From Lepidodermella squamata (taxonomy: Eukaryota > Gastrotricha): a DNA stretch of 64,000 bases. Positions within the stretch are counted from its first letter, which is position 1, and each line of letters begins with the position of its first letter. A program made the position numbers and the translations under genes. The stretch is from the NCBI GenBank assembly GCA_047495785.1, contig JBLDXI010000054.1, positions 1,302,001 through 1,366,000 of the forward strand. The letters run 5' to 3'. Of this stretch, positions 22,275-33,150 are shown piece after piece. The notes beneath the pieces are model-generated. The model was given only the letters and a program-made list of their open reading frames with translations, did not search any database and was not told the origin of the DNA.

Positions 22275-23264
22275 TTTGAAAATTAAACAAGAAAACTGAG
22301 CTTTCAAATAAGAATTTCCTCTCGCCAGAGTGTGCGCATTTACGTGCTACGTGTTTGTTTTCGTTCAAGAATGTTTCTTATATATTGGGGTTTAACTGTG
22401 TTTTTCTCCTTTTGTAATATTGAAGCAATGCATGAGTAATAAATTATTCAGAACCTTTGTTGGCAAATTTTCATTAATTAAAGAAAATATAAATCGCAGA
22501 TTGAAAACATCCGGTTAGGAAACCTGAATAGTAAGGATGCATAAGATAACTCATATGCCTCACTTCGCGCGCTGAGTTCAACTCAGCGGTAGAGTGATTG
22601 AGAAATCGAGGCATGCTTCTCGGTTAACCGAAAGCTCCATTAACCAATTAAACGTTTACGCGGGTGAACTTGTAGCGTTTATAGTGTTGTTGTAATTAAA
22701 CTCGCCATCGGGCTGGAAACTGTTAGAAACGCATTCGAACCATTCCGCGAATTTCACTGGAAAATGGAGATTGCAATGTGCTTTAAAATTTGTCTTACGG
22801 ATACCCTGCAAACTAACTACGTGGGTTCTTGTATGACGGATGTAGAAATTACCACTGTCGGCCTGGGGCCATTGACAGCTGACAGGGAACTCCCTAAGAG
22901 AGGACAGGAAATCAGACCGGAACGCAAGTCAAACCTCAACGGATCGGACCGCAGTAATTTTCGTGTTTTCACCGATTTGAGTCATCGTGCTTTGCTCGCT
23001 CATCGCTTATTATCCAGCGCAAAAAAAGCCGGCGGCGGCTTTTTAAATGGCTGAAAAGCTTCGTGGGAAACAATTTCCAACCTGAACAGATACCTCGAGA
23101 CAGCATGTGTGGAATGAGCATATATAGGTAACTTGGACTGAATACAAAATACTAACGTAACAGTAAATCTCCGACTTTATTCGCTCTAATAGCTAAAACA
23201 TTAATTTAAAACAATAGTTCATTTTAATCAAAGAATTAGACATGATCAGTAAAGTTCAGTAATG
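22275..23264. other. Intergenic region between protease gene and orphan family member A
   Basis: No gene is supported. About 23115-23215 carries the segment shared with 14145-14230, directly 3' of member A and including AATAAA on the minus strand. The plus-strand frame at 22764-23054 has no recognisable content. Confidence 0.5.
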
Positions 23265-25559
23265 TCACAAAAAGAATTGAGCCATTATAGAAGAATCCAT
23301 CACTGGAAATCGCTCGTTGGCCAACACTGGAGGCTTCTTTGTTAAGGCTTTCACAGCAGCTTTCATATCTTCAATGATTTCTTTGCGTAATTCAGCGTCA
23401 GCTAACAAAATCTGCCGAGCAAGCTTGTTCTGCTCAGCCAAGCCGGCGAGAACCAACCCAGCGCTGCTGGAAACCCATGCCAATGATTGGACAACTTCAA
23501 CTCTGCTTTTGTTCTTCGAATTAACCACGTACAACGCAGCGTTGTGCTGGAGATATATCATAAACTTGTGTAATTTTTCGCGGCTTTCATCGTCGGAAGT
23601 AGGCTCAAAATAGGCATCGAAAGGAACGATTACCGGTTTACGAAATGAGATCGCATGCAGGACAAGCTGAGAGTAACTCAAATCAAGAGAGCTGCCCTTT
23701 TTCTTAATAATCCAAGACAACGCCGCCTTGGCAATATTGAGCAATTTCGGAGCGAATTTGGTCTTCCAACGATTTCGGCATTCGGCATTAGCACAGCGAA
23801 GCAGATTTGCGATTAATAGCAAACTGACAGGTCCGCCTTGATTAGATGGAGGTAGAGAGAAAATCAAACCAACAAGAGGATCAAATTCGGGCGATGTAAT
23901 AATTTTAGTGAAACAAGACGAGTTTGAAACTGCGGCAAGAGTCGATACGAAATCAGTCACTTGTCTGACAGTTATGAAATTCTTGTATCGGCCCAACTCG
24001 CTTTCCATCAAGATTTCGAGGCCCGTTTTCAAGATGGGAATATAGTTTTTGCAAAAGCTCTCACTTCTGGCGAGAGGAGCAGCCATTTCAGGACCATTCC
24101 ACATTACGTAGTTAGTCATCGGGACCGCTAGAAAAGACAACAAAAGCATTTGGTCGCCGGAGACGCCCAACTTTTTGTAGTTTTCGATGAAAAACCCACA
24201 TCGAGTAGCCAAATAATTTAAAAAAGGCACATGGTGAATTAAATAATCGGGAGATGGAATCGAATCACGGAAAAAGATGAGAGTAAAAGCCTGAGAAATG
24301 TGCAAGGTGTGGAAAAGGTTCCCGGTAGTTACAACATTTCGAAGAGAACATTCTATGGGCGGAGTTTTGAACTCTGAGTATTTATGCTCCGCAAAAGAGA
24401 TCGTAGAGATGAGAGAAAGTAAATCCAAGGCTTCGAAAAATTCCCGTTTTGACATCTCTTTCAAAGAATTTTTTAAATTCGGGTTCTTCATGGCCTGTTC
24501 AGTCAACGCCTTGATTAAGGTGTTCGAAAGGAAGTTCTTGCCGTTGAAGAGAAACATTACGGCACCTCTACAATAAGTTAACAGATTGTCAAATGGCTGG
24601 AAGAGAGCCTGATTTTTCTCATCAGAGTACTTCGGGAAGTTGAAAATCGGATGTGAGAACAAAAACCAGCTTTGATACAAATCAGTAAAATACTCGCTGG
24701 GCAAGCTATCAGCCATTTTCACAGCAGCTTCCGGGCTGAATAGAGATTTTCCGAAATTCTTGAAAAAATCGACGTACCACTGACTTTTCAACAACTGCTT
24801 GTTTAATTTCGTGGTTTTGCCGTCAGAAAGCCTCAGCATTAGAGCAATCAATTTGAAAAACGAAGTTAGAAGCCACATGTCGAATTGTGCCAAAGTCGAA
24901 AATTCTGCTTTGGCTAGGTAAGCTAGCAGCGCTTCATTTTTGCCGATATTCGAGATAAATTCACTAAAACGCTGCATTCTATCCATTTGGACCACATTTT
25001 CAGTTCGCCGCTTTTCGATTACACGGTAGGCATGGCCTGCTAAGAAAAGGGCTGTCCTAACGTCGAAATTCGGCTCGAGGCTTTCCAAACGACTAAGGAC
25101 AGATTCCAATTTTTCTTCGGAATACATTTGCGAAATTACAGCCTCGCTCAGCTTGAAATCAGATACGAGACGCCGCTCCATTTTCAGCTTGCCAAACCGG
25201 ACCTCGGCGCAGTAGAATACGCCAATAGCTTCTTCCAATTTACCCATGATCCGGGTAGAATGGCAGTAGCCAACGTGAGACTCTTCTCCAGACCAGCAAA
25301 CGAGATCATTAGTTTTGATGGCTATACGCTCCAATTCTCTCGCGTTCAATTCAGTGAAAGCTTTCCTGTGTTTCTTCATAAACTTCTCCGCTTCACGGGC
25401 GCGCGTTTCAAAGATGAAATCACTTTGGCCTCTCGTTTGCGTTCGAACTTCTGTGATATACAGCGGGACATCCCGTGGTTCGTTGATGCGAGAGAGAACT
25501 TCGCAGATTTTCTCGGAGCCCGGCTCAACATTTTCACCGAAAAGGAACCGATGAAACAT
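23265..25559 (-). CDS. Orphan helical protein family, member A (764 residues, intronless)
   Basis: I do not recognise this family. A single uninterrupted frame begins MFHRFLFGENVEPGS, the N-terminal block shared with members B, C and D. No signal peptide or membrane segment is evident; the protein is predicted mostly helical from its Leu/Lys/Glu pattern. Shared landmarks are SQWYVDFFKNFGKSL near residue 265, the central aromatic block SFFKLIALML near 230, and LLRCANAECRNRW near 605 followed by LHAISFRKPVIVPF. Its closest relative is member B. The helical character could suggest a TPR/HEAT-type scaffold, but this is only inference. Confidence 0.85.
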   Translation of the reverse strand: MFHRFLFGENVEPGSEKICEVLSRINEPRDVPLYITEVRTQTRGQSDFIFETRAREAEKFMKKHRKAFTELNARELERIAIKTNDLVCWSGEESHVGYCHSTRIMGKLEEAIGVFYCAEVRFGKLKMERRLVSDFKLSEAVISQMYSEEKLESVLSRLESLEPNFDVRTALFLAGHAYRVIEKRRTENVVQMDRMQRFSEFISNIGKNEALLAYLAKAEFSTLAQFDMWLLTSFFKLIALMLRLSDGKTTKLNKQLLKSQWYVDFFKNFGKSLFSPEAAVKMADSLPSEYFTDLYQSWFLFSHPIFNFPKYSDEKNQALFQPFDNLLTYCRGAVMFLFNGKNFLSNTLIKALTEQAMKNPNLKNSLKEMSKREFFEALDLLSLISTISFAEHKYSEFKTPPIECSLRNVVTTGNLFHTLHISQAFTLIFFRDSIPSPDYLIHHVPFLNYLATRCGFFIENYKKLGVSGDQMLLLSFLAVPMTNYVMWNGPEMAAPLARSESFCKNYIPILKTGLEILMESELGRYKNFITVRQVTDFVSTLAAVSNSSCFTKIITSPEFDPLVGLIFSLPPSNQGGPVSLLLIANLLRCANAECRNRWKTKFAPKLLNIAKAALSWIIKKKGSSLDLSYSQLVLHAISFRKPVIVPFDAYFEPTSDDESREKLHKFMIYLQHNAALYVVNSKNKSRVEVVQSLAWVSSSAGLVLAGLAEQNKLARQILLADAELRKEIIEDMKAAVKALTKKPPVLANERFPVMDSSIMAQFFL

Positions 25560-26214
25560 GAATAGATAAAAAAATCTCTATAATTATAATATATATCTCT
25601 CCATAATCTCTATATTATTGTATAGAACAGTTTTATTTCACTAATATTTGTACTCTACTCCAATTTACTTCATTTGAACACAAACATTATCTGAGTTTTA
25701 ACAAGTCAAAGCAGTTTTGGAGACTTTGTCAATTCAATTTCCGTGCCGATTCGAAAATTGCCCATTTTCAGATTGGCGGTAATTCGGCTGCAATTGCCTG
25801 AGCTATTGGTTCAAGAGTTTGAAATGGGTAATCGAGCTATACAGAATGCAGCTTTGTAACGGGTCCCGATAGTGAAAGACGGCGAACAGGCCGATTGAAG
25901 CTAAAAAATAGTAAAAAAATCAAGAGACATTTCTAGGAGCGGAATTAGTAAGAATGAAAAGCTGCGGCTACATCGAGACCTATGATAATACTTCGTTCAA
26001 TTCAAAAAGTATCAGCGGAAATCTTACTACGCTGGTCACAAACAAATTAAAGGAAACATGCGTCAAAGGCGCATCGATTACATAAAAATCACAAGAAATT
26101 GTCTGGCACGGCATATTCAAGCGACGCGAGAGCCGACAATTGTTTTCTTTGAAGAAGCCCAACAGCAGCAAGACGGAAGGACGAACCTAGCTCGCCGCAA
26201 AACAACTGTCTGGA

Positions 26215-26590
26215 AGATCTGCGGGCTACTATTGGATGACATCATCGTCTGGGGCTACACGTACGAGGAATGCTCGAACGGATTAAACTCATCCTTGAGA
26301 GACTGCCGGCGGCGCATTTCGTACTTGACCCACGAAAATTTCAGTTCGGTCTTGAAAATGATGAGAATTAAGGATTCTTCGTATCGAACCCGCTTTAGTA
26401 CGTAGCGGCGATCAGACACTAGTAAGCTTTCAAAGACCCTATATCCCTAATTTAGCAGATATATTCGAGTCACTGACCAGAGCGTGTAAAGGCTAGCGAT
26501 AGTATGGACTAAAGCGATGGAAGACGCTTTCGAGGCGCCCTCTTCGTCAGCCTATCCAGAGTCAGAACGTTGCTTGGCTTATGGCTGATT
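26215..26590 (+). pseudogene. Degenerate Ty3/Gypsy reverse transcriptase-RNase H fragment
   Basis: Reading across several frames gives the LDDIIVWGYTYEE motif (the catalytic DD of the RT palm), then an RLPAAHFVLDPRKFQFGL-like stretch, then SFQRPYIPNLADIF (connection) and WTKAMEDAF at the start of RNase H. These follow each other in the order of a Gypsy pol gene but lie in different frames with stops between, so the copy is dead. No LTRs were found around it. Confidence 0.7.
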
Positions 26591-27984
26591 TATCGGTTGA
26601 GCGAGAAAGACAGACTATGCATATTTCAGGCCCGACCCCAAACTGTTGGCCGAAGATGAACATCTCAAAAGAAATTTTACTTTTTACCCTCATTGGGAAC
26701 TATTTTGAAAGCCTTACAAATGGTCGCCGTCCAGGTTTTCTAAGAATTTCAATACGTCCGACTCTTCATTGAAATTACGATGGAATGACCATCAAAACGC
26801 TTGTATAAGATTTTAGCACGGTAGTGAATAAACTAATGATCAACGAACACTCGAATTCGGCAAATAAATTTGAACCGACGAATTCATGCATAAAACAATT
26901 CGAATACTTTTGACAACAATCGAAGTAGTTTCGAGTAATGCCGAAATCAAGAGCCATCCCTTAGACATTGAGATGACGAAAAAAGGAACACCGAAGCGCG
27001 CAAAACTGAACGCGGAATAATAGTAGAATCGGAATCAGATGAAGACTTGGCGGTATTCATTATTATTGCGTGATTATTTCAAAATTACATTTTATTCAGC
27101 ATAGATATTTGGAATTTTCTCATCTTCCAGAGACACCTGAACTCGCACCCTCTGCACAAAACCTCACTTCAAATGTAATTTTAGTAAAATCAAACATATC
27201 GGTACTATCATGCATTTTCTATTGATGATTCCTGAATCTGATACATGCTGTTCGTTTCGTATCGAGAAAGAACACTGACTGCATCTGGGCTCAATGATGA
27301 GTTTGACACTTATCTGTGCTACGTGTGCGCTGATACAGCTTCGAACCGCACTTAGCTGCGGGCTAACTCAATTTTTCAATTCTAGGACGCACCCTGATTC
27401 CAACAGTTGGTGTATCTGATTCCAGAATGCTTGAATTTGACCAGATTAAAACGCCCGAGCGCTTCTGCAGAGCAACCTGATCGATTTTTCCTGAGAGATG
27501 AATCTTTTTGCGACTCGGATGGTGTAAGCGTCACTGGAATATTTTGACGTGAAGAAATATCATGAAATCCCATTGCGAAATTGCACCTCCGGAGCCCTCG
27601 ATGCCCTCAGAGCGTCTAAGTTAGCGAATAAAATTGTTGAATGCCTCAAAGATCTGATTGGAAGTTCTCGAAAGTTCCTCGAGGCTACGTCTTGTTTTTT
27701 GCCCATCGAACTGGCTGACTAAAGAAAGCGTCAAATACTTCAAGTTCGGCGAGTTTGAGGTCAAAAGCATCGCCGAGAAATTCAGCCTCGACTGGTGGGT
27801 GGCAACTAAAGATCTTCGGGCCTGGAAAGATGGTCAAGAACCTCAGCGTTCCTGGCTTCAAAGCGGCCACCAATGCTGTGCTCAGGCTCGCGTTGCAGCT
27901 CCGGTGGATACGCAAAGCAAAAATGTTAAACTTGATATTTTTTCTTAAAAATAAATCAGAATCCGCGTAGAAATTCTCGCAACT

Positions 27985-28056
27985 AGCTTCTCGTCTAATG
28001 GTAGGACGCTGCCCTTAAACGGTGTAAATCTTGGTTCGACTCCAAAGACAAAGATA
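27985..28056 (+). pseudogene. tRNA-like sequence (pseudo-tRNA or SINE head)
   Basis: TCTAATGGTAGGA resembles a D-arm/A-box and GGTTCGACTCC (28033-28043) is a perfect B-box. The candidate anticodon loop is CTTAAAC (TAA, Leu), but the anticodon stem is poor and the acceptor ends do not pair. It is therefore more likely a degraded tRNA or the head of a SINE than a working tRNA gene. Confidence 0.4.
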
Positions 28057-28888
28057 TAACTGAGCACTGAGCATAACCTAGCTCATGAGCGTTCGCGAGC
28101 GGAATTTTCTTTTCTAAATAGCTAATCCCCCTCCCCCTCGGATAAATTCCTACTTTCTATGCTGTCCTTTCCAGGCTGAGCGCCATAATGCAGCATAATC
28201 TAAGAAACAAGACAAATACTCACGTTTTTGAGGAGGAATTTGACGGCTCAACATCCGGATACCAATGAACCAGTTAGCATGGCGAAATGCCGAAGAGTAA
28301 AGCAGCCGTATCTTCGTTTGGCAAATTCAATGTTTAATCACATTCATTGGAGGACATTCCAAGGTTTATTTTTCAACTTGGCATAAGAATGACCTATAAA
28401 TCGACAGAGAAATAAAACGGCGGATTATGAAGAACTTGAAACTGATCAGGCAGCTATCAAAAGCTTTTCTGCCATGCAAAACGAAAACTGCATGACAGTT
28501 GGAAGGCATCGTCGTCGAATAGGAAAAATTCCGATCAAATTAACCGAATTGGGATGGTTTGGATCAAATTTCAGATGGGGGTTATTGAGCCTCTCTGAGC
28601 GTAGAATATAAATTAACCCAACGAGTTTTGGTCTCGGATCAACTCAGCTGAACTTCCAGCACAACATTCCATGCATGTTTTTTTAATTTTCCTTTACATT
28701 CCAATAGCTATATTGGTATCATATCTACGAATGAAACTACTAGTTTACTAAAAAAATATCAATGACTCAGACAGCCTAGTCCAAAACTTGGACAGAATGG
28801 CAGGATAGAAATACGGGAGTATAAGCAGTCAAACATGAAACAGCAACAACATGAAGAGCTAGACAGAATGGCAGTTCTGAAGGTTATG

Positions 28889-31460
28889 CTACATTTTCCG
28901 CTGGCATTGTTTCAAGCTTCCGCTAGACCACTGAGTTTCTATCAACTGCGGTTTCTTCATCTTAGGAAAGAAAAGCATGCCGAGATTCATTGTGATGCAG
29001 GCGAATATCATAAATGACAACGTGATGCGCTGATATGAACTTTCCTTGAAAATTGCCCCAGCAATGATGCCTCCGCAAGCGAGAAGCATCACTGTTCCGT
29101 AGAAGCAAGCTGATGCCGCTTTCAAATCGGTAATCTTTGGGATCGTTTTCTGCAAAAATAAATTTGAATGGATAGCTTTCGTACGAAATTAAAAATTACC
29201 GATCTGAGGGCATGCGCAAGGAAACTGCCTCTTAATGTGATGAGTGCGTTAATCAAACAAGCCACCGAGATGACAAACTGAGACATTCCCGAGGAACCGA
29301 CAGCCAAGCTGTAATTAACGAACTCTCTTTCTATCGAACTATCAACGGAAATTGCGTCAGTTGTTGAAATGACCTCCGGCGGCGATACCACGAAGCAAAT
29401 CAAAATGAATATTGCGAAAAATGTCAGTACAAGCGCCCCAACGCAGCAAATAGCAAATTTCAACCTTCCAAATCCAGCTACGCTTGCTGATTTTACCGAG
29501 GAAGTGTTAGTTAGCCGCAAAACTCGGAGGCTGCTCCTTGTCGGTAAGAGTAGGGCAGCCTTGTTCTGGGCAAAATATGCGAGTTCCAGCTTCCCTTCCA
29601 AACCAAACATTACACAGGTAATGCCGAAAAACAAAAGGCCATAGGCCAGAGTCATTAAATGCTGAAAATTCGCATCGAAGAGCATGGGTTGAAGCAGCAC
29701 GGAGGTTAGAAGTAAGATATTCCCGACCATGACGAACCGCCCAAACTCTGGAACGGATGTTGCGATTCTTTTATTCCTTTTCCGCATTTTTTCATGCCAG
29801 ATGAAAACGGAAACACAAGTTGCGAGTAATAACACCGCGAGTATCGTGATCGTTATGTAGGCGGGAAGACTGAGAAGTGGCGAGGTAGTTTTCTCTACGT
29901 GTACAGTATCAGAGGGAGGTTTCCCGTTCGATGTCCCCCAAGTCATGGGCGAGAGACTGCAATTCATATCTCGAAATTTCGAGAAGTAAAAGCATATCGG
30001 GATTTGTTTGATTCTGTTTGTAATTGGATCCCTTCTATACTGAAAAAGGCCTTGAACCGAACTACCGCCCGTGTTCAATGTTGTGTTCCTTTCGAAAGCG
30101 ACATCCCCGAGTTTCACTCTCAAGCGGGTCGAGAAGAGCGCTTCCTTCATAGTGTTAACTATAGAGCCGCCGTTTTGTTTGAACATATTACCACGAGTCA
30201 CCCATTGAGAAAGAGTTTGATTGTCTGGATGAAAACAAACCAATAATTTTCAGAGTTGAAATGAGTCAATACTTACCGCTATTGAGGAGGGTCTCAGTTC
30301 TGTTCAACACAAAGATTCCTGCCATGGTGGTGTCATAGCACGCATGTCTCCTAGCAGAAAAGATGGGTGAAGCCTCCGGCTTTTCTATTCTGGACGTTAT
30401 CCAGTTAGTTAGATCTGTCCCAGAATTCCCAAAGGAGTCCACATCATTGTCAATACCCAAATTCATCAGACTTGTGCAACCGAAAGCAATCACACTCTGT
30501 AGAACTTCCTCCAGCATGCTCTCAGTACACCAATCAAAGCGAGAAGGGTCATTAGGGGAGAAAACAAAGGTTAACAGCGAGAAAATGACCACATTTGGCC
30601 CGAAGAGCTTGTATCGATGTAGATAACAAGCCGCTCGAGTGGTTGACGCTGCGTTTAGAATAATGATTCTCGGATTCAGCTTTTTCAAGTCTGAAACTGC
30701 TTGTTCTATGTTTTCAGCATCAGCTAAAGAGCCGGCAATGTAGGGAATTTTAAAAACTCCCACGACTTTCGAGCCGTTTTTTCTCTCAAAATTGGCGGCG
30801 AATTCGGAATCAACCTGCCCGAAGTAGTCACTACCTTCAGACACTAACGCAACTCGTTGCCACTTCATCAATTCGAAGAATTTGTGGAGGATGTTGTAGC
30901 ACGAGCTAAGCGAGGTCTGAAGCACAAAAAAGTTGCGATATCGCGATCTTTGAACGAGAGGCTCGTTTTGTGATGCTGCCAACGTGATTCCGAGGTAATT
31001 GAAATGTTGAAGGATTTGCCCAGTGTTCATATTAGCCGAACTGAATGGACCAACTGTCAGTGGTAGTCGGTCTGAGATTGAATCATTGAAATGCAGCTGG
31101 GACACGATTTTACTCACTCCGATCGGCCTGGAATACTAACGAAAACAAATCAATGCAAAAATGTTGAATTACTCCTCCGCCTACCAAGTCATCAACGAAG
31201 TCCACAGCTAGTTCATAGCCAGGTAGCATGTTCATTCGTTTAACGCTATCAAGTGCGAGTCTGATCGCCTCGGTGCAAATGGGCCCCATAGGTTGAACAG
31301 TACCCCCATAGTTATATGACGCCATCATGCTGATGACTTTCCGGCTCGTATCGTTTGGGTTGTATGATGTTGAGAAAATTCTCGGCTCCAATGGGGCTGA
31401 CATAGGTATTTTCGCTAGCGCGAAGGCAGCGATTAACAAAGTGATAAATGCTCGAAACAT
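28889..31460 (-). CDS. GABA-B-like class C receptor, gene 5 (4 exons)
   Basis: Minus-strand exons 31460-31185, 31135-30277, 30224-29200 and 29149-28889. I place the start at MFRAFITLLIAAFALAKIP, a clear signal peptide aligned with gene 4, not at the in-frame ATG farther upstream. Flytrap motifs (MKWQRVALVSEG, FGPNVVIFSL), seven membrane segments and the loop CysS are present; TM6 is ACFYGTVMLLACGGIIAGAIF. It shares gene 4's exon plan, with a phase-1 intron at LLNS|DNQTLSQWV. It lies 15 kb from gene 4 with the Cys-rich, ankyrin, protease and orphan A genes between, so the receptor cluster has been broken up or dispersed locally. Confidence 0.87.
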
Positions 31461-33150
31461 TGGATTAATTATTATGCTACGTTTTTTGTTAAACACGCTG
31501 CCTAAATAATGTCCACCGCTGCGAAATCGGCATAACATCCTGTTGAGCAATTTCCTGCCATTATCTTGAGTTTGATTGAATCTAATGCATTTTCTTCTAC
31601 CACACGACAACCGAATCTTTGACCCAAAAGCGTCATGTTTCACGCATGGCGTGCAATATGAGCTTACTTTTCAAAATCACGGATGTTCAATTCGACTATA
31701 TAGATTATTTGAGACCTCCACAGCAACAGTGATGAGAAGACGGGCAAGCTCGAGAATAATATATTCTCAATACCTTCTTGATGGAAACTAATGCGCCTTC
31801 ATCAACACTATTTCCTGCATTTCAGCGGCGATTGACGCATTTTCCAACCACGAAAAATGCCTCCATTCTTCGAAATTTGAGAATATGTACGGTGAAATAT
31901 CCTGCCATCAAGATGGGTATGATTTCCGATACTTTTAGCAACTGATATTGAACAATTCTACCAAAAGTGTCATTTTTCACACATGGCTTGCGCTAAGTAA
32001 ACCTGACATTCAAAACTCACGGATTTTCTTTCTGAACTATATTTGTGACATCAATAACAGCATGTGGACAAGGTCTTTAAGGAAGGAAATTGCCTGGATT
32101 AGATTCGCCCACTTGTTTTCACGGACCAATACCTCTCCCGACTCTATTTACTGCTTTTAAGCGGCGACACACCGATGCTCGTATATCCGAACGTGCTATG
32201 ATTCTTCTAAATTTGAGATGATAATAGTATCTGATGCGGAACCTAGAGCCCGAACGCTGGATCTACCGCGCGACACATCGAACACGACCAGCAGCTGGCT
32301 TGGTTCAGGCTAATGAAGGCAAGTCAACTATGGAGCCACTAACCATTAACCAGTTGAGCTATAGCATCATGGTTTCAGGAATGAAAAACTAGTAATTGCT
32401 TGCGGAAAAAATATGAAGAGTATGTGGCAACAAGAATGTGCCCAGGGGCCACCCGAATGTTAATCCGGCACCACCCTTAACCCCAAAAGGAAATTTTCGA
32501 AAAAATGAAAGCTGCTCCGACTAGGCCCAGCTCCAAAGGGGTGACAGATTTTTCCATTTTTTGAGCCAAAAATAACAAAATGTATCGGGGCCCTCACGTT
32601 TTCCCAAAAAGTGTCCGAATTTGCAAACGCCTACGTAGCGCGTAACTAAGTCAAAGACTGCCGCAGACGCATTTTTGCAATTTAGGACGTCATCCATCAT
32701 TTAACGCTTTCACCTTTGTCGTCCTAACCCACAACCCACTGCCCGCATATTTTTCTGAAGCAATAAATTATAGGTGAGTTGATACCGTAGATATAGGTGA
32801 TTCCTGTATCCAAATGAAACTTGCCAGACTAAGTGCGGCCATCTGAGATAACAGCGGGCAGCGAGTATCAGTTATAAATATGGTAACAGACGTAAAATGC
32901 CAACTTTTCAATTTAAAATCTAAACAAGAAAAAATCGTTGCCAACGATGCTTGAACAAAACCATGATTTGGGTTCATTCGAAATGAAGAAGCGAGCTGAT
33001 GATTACAAGAAGAATTGAACTATCCACTGAAACTTGAAACCAAGCGTTCCACATATACAATCACGGTTTCATAATCCTTAATTACAGCTTTCTGCAAGCC
33101 CATCCAAAACATGATTTTCACAATCTAACAAAGTCAATAAATTCTTCACA
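31461..33150. repeat. Upstream region of receptor gene 5 with a degenerate ~340-bp direct duplication
   Basis: About 31620-31960 and 31960-32230 share CAAAAGnGTCAT-TTTCACnCATGGCnTGC, then ACGGAT, then CTATTTnCTGC-TT-AGCGGCGA in the same order and spacing. The repeat lies directly 5' of the minus-strand receptor gene 5 and could be a duplicated promoter. Near 32320-32380 the minus strand carries TATAGCTCAACTGGTTAATG, like a tRNA A-box, without a B-box. No gene is supported in the remainder. Confidence 0.5.

Larger units (their letters stand above)
25560..28888. other. Repeat-rich spacer
   Basis: AT-rich immediately 5' of member A. It contains the Gypsy remnant at 26215-26590 and the tRNA-like sequence near 27985. 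Frames at 27658-27970 are open on both strands and several phases but have no recognisable motif. The rest shows nothing I can identify. Confidence 0.5.

Noticed and set aside
22570-22650. CTCAGCGGTAGAGTGATTG as a tRNA D-arm
   Set aside because: No B-box or T-arm downstream and no closing acceptor stem.
25128-25565. 145-codon plus-strand frame
   Set aside because: Antisense shadow of orphan member A's conserved N-terminus.
32320-32390. Minus-strand TATAGCTCAACTGGTTAATG as a tRNA or SINE head
   Set aside because: A-box only; no B-box within tRNA distance.
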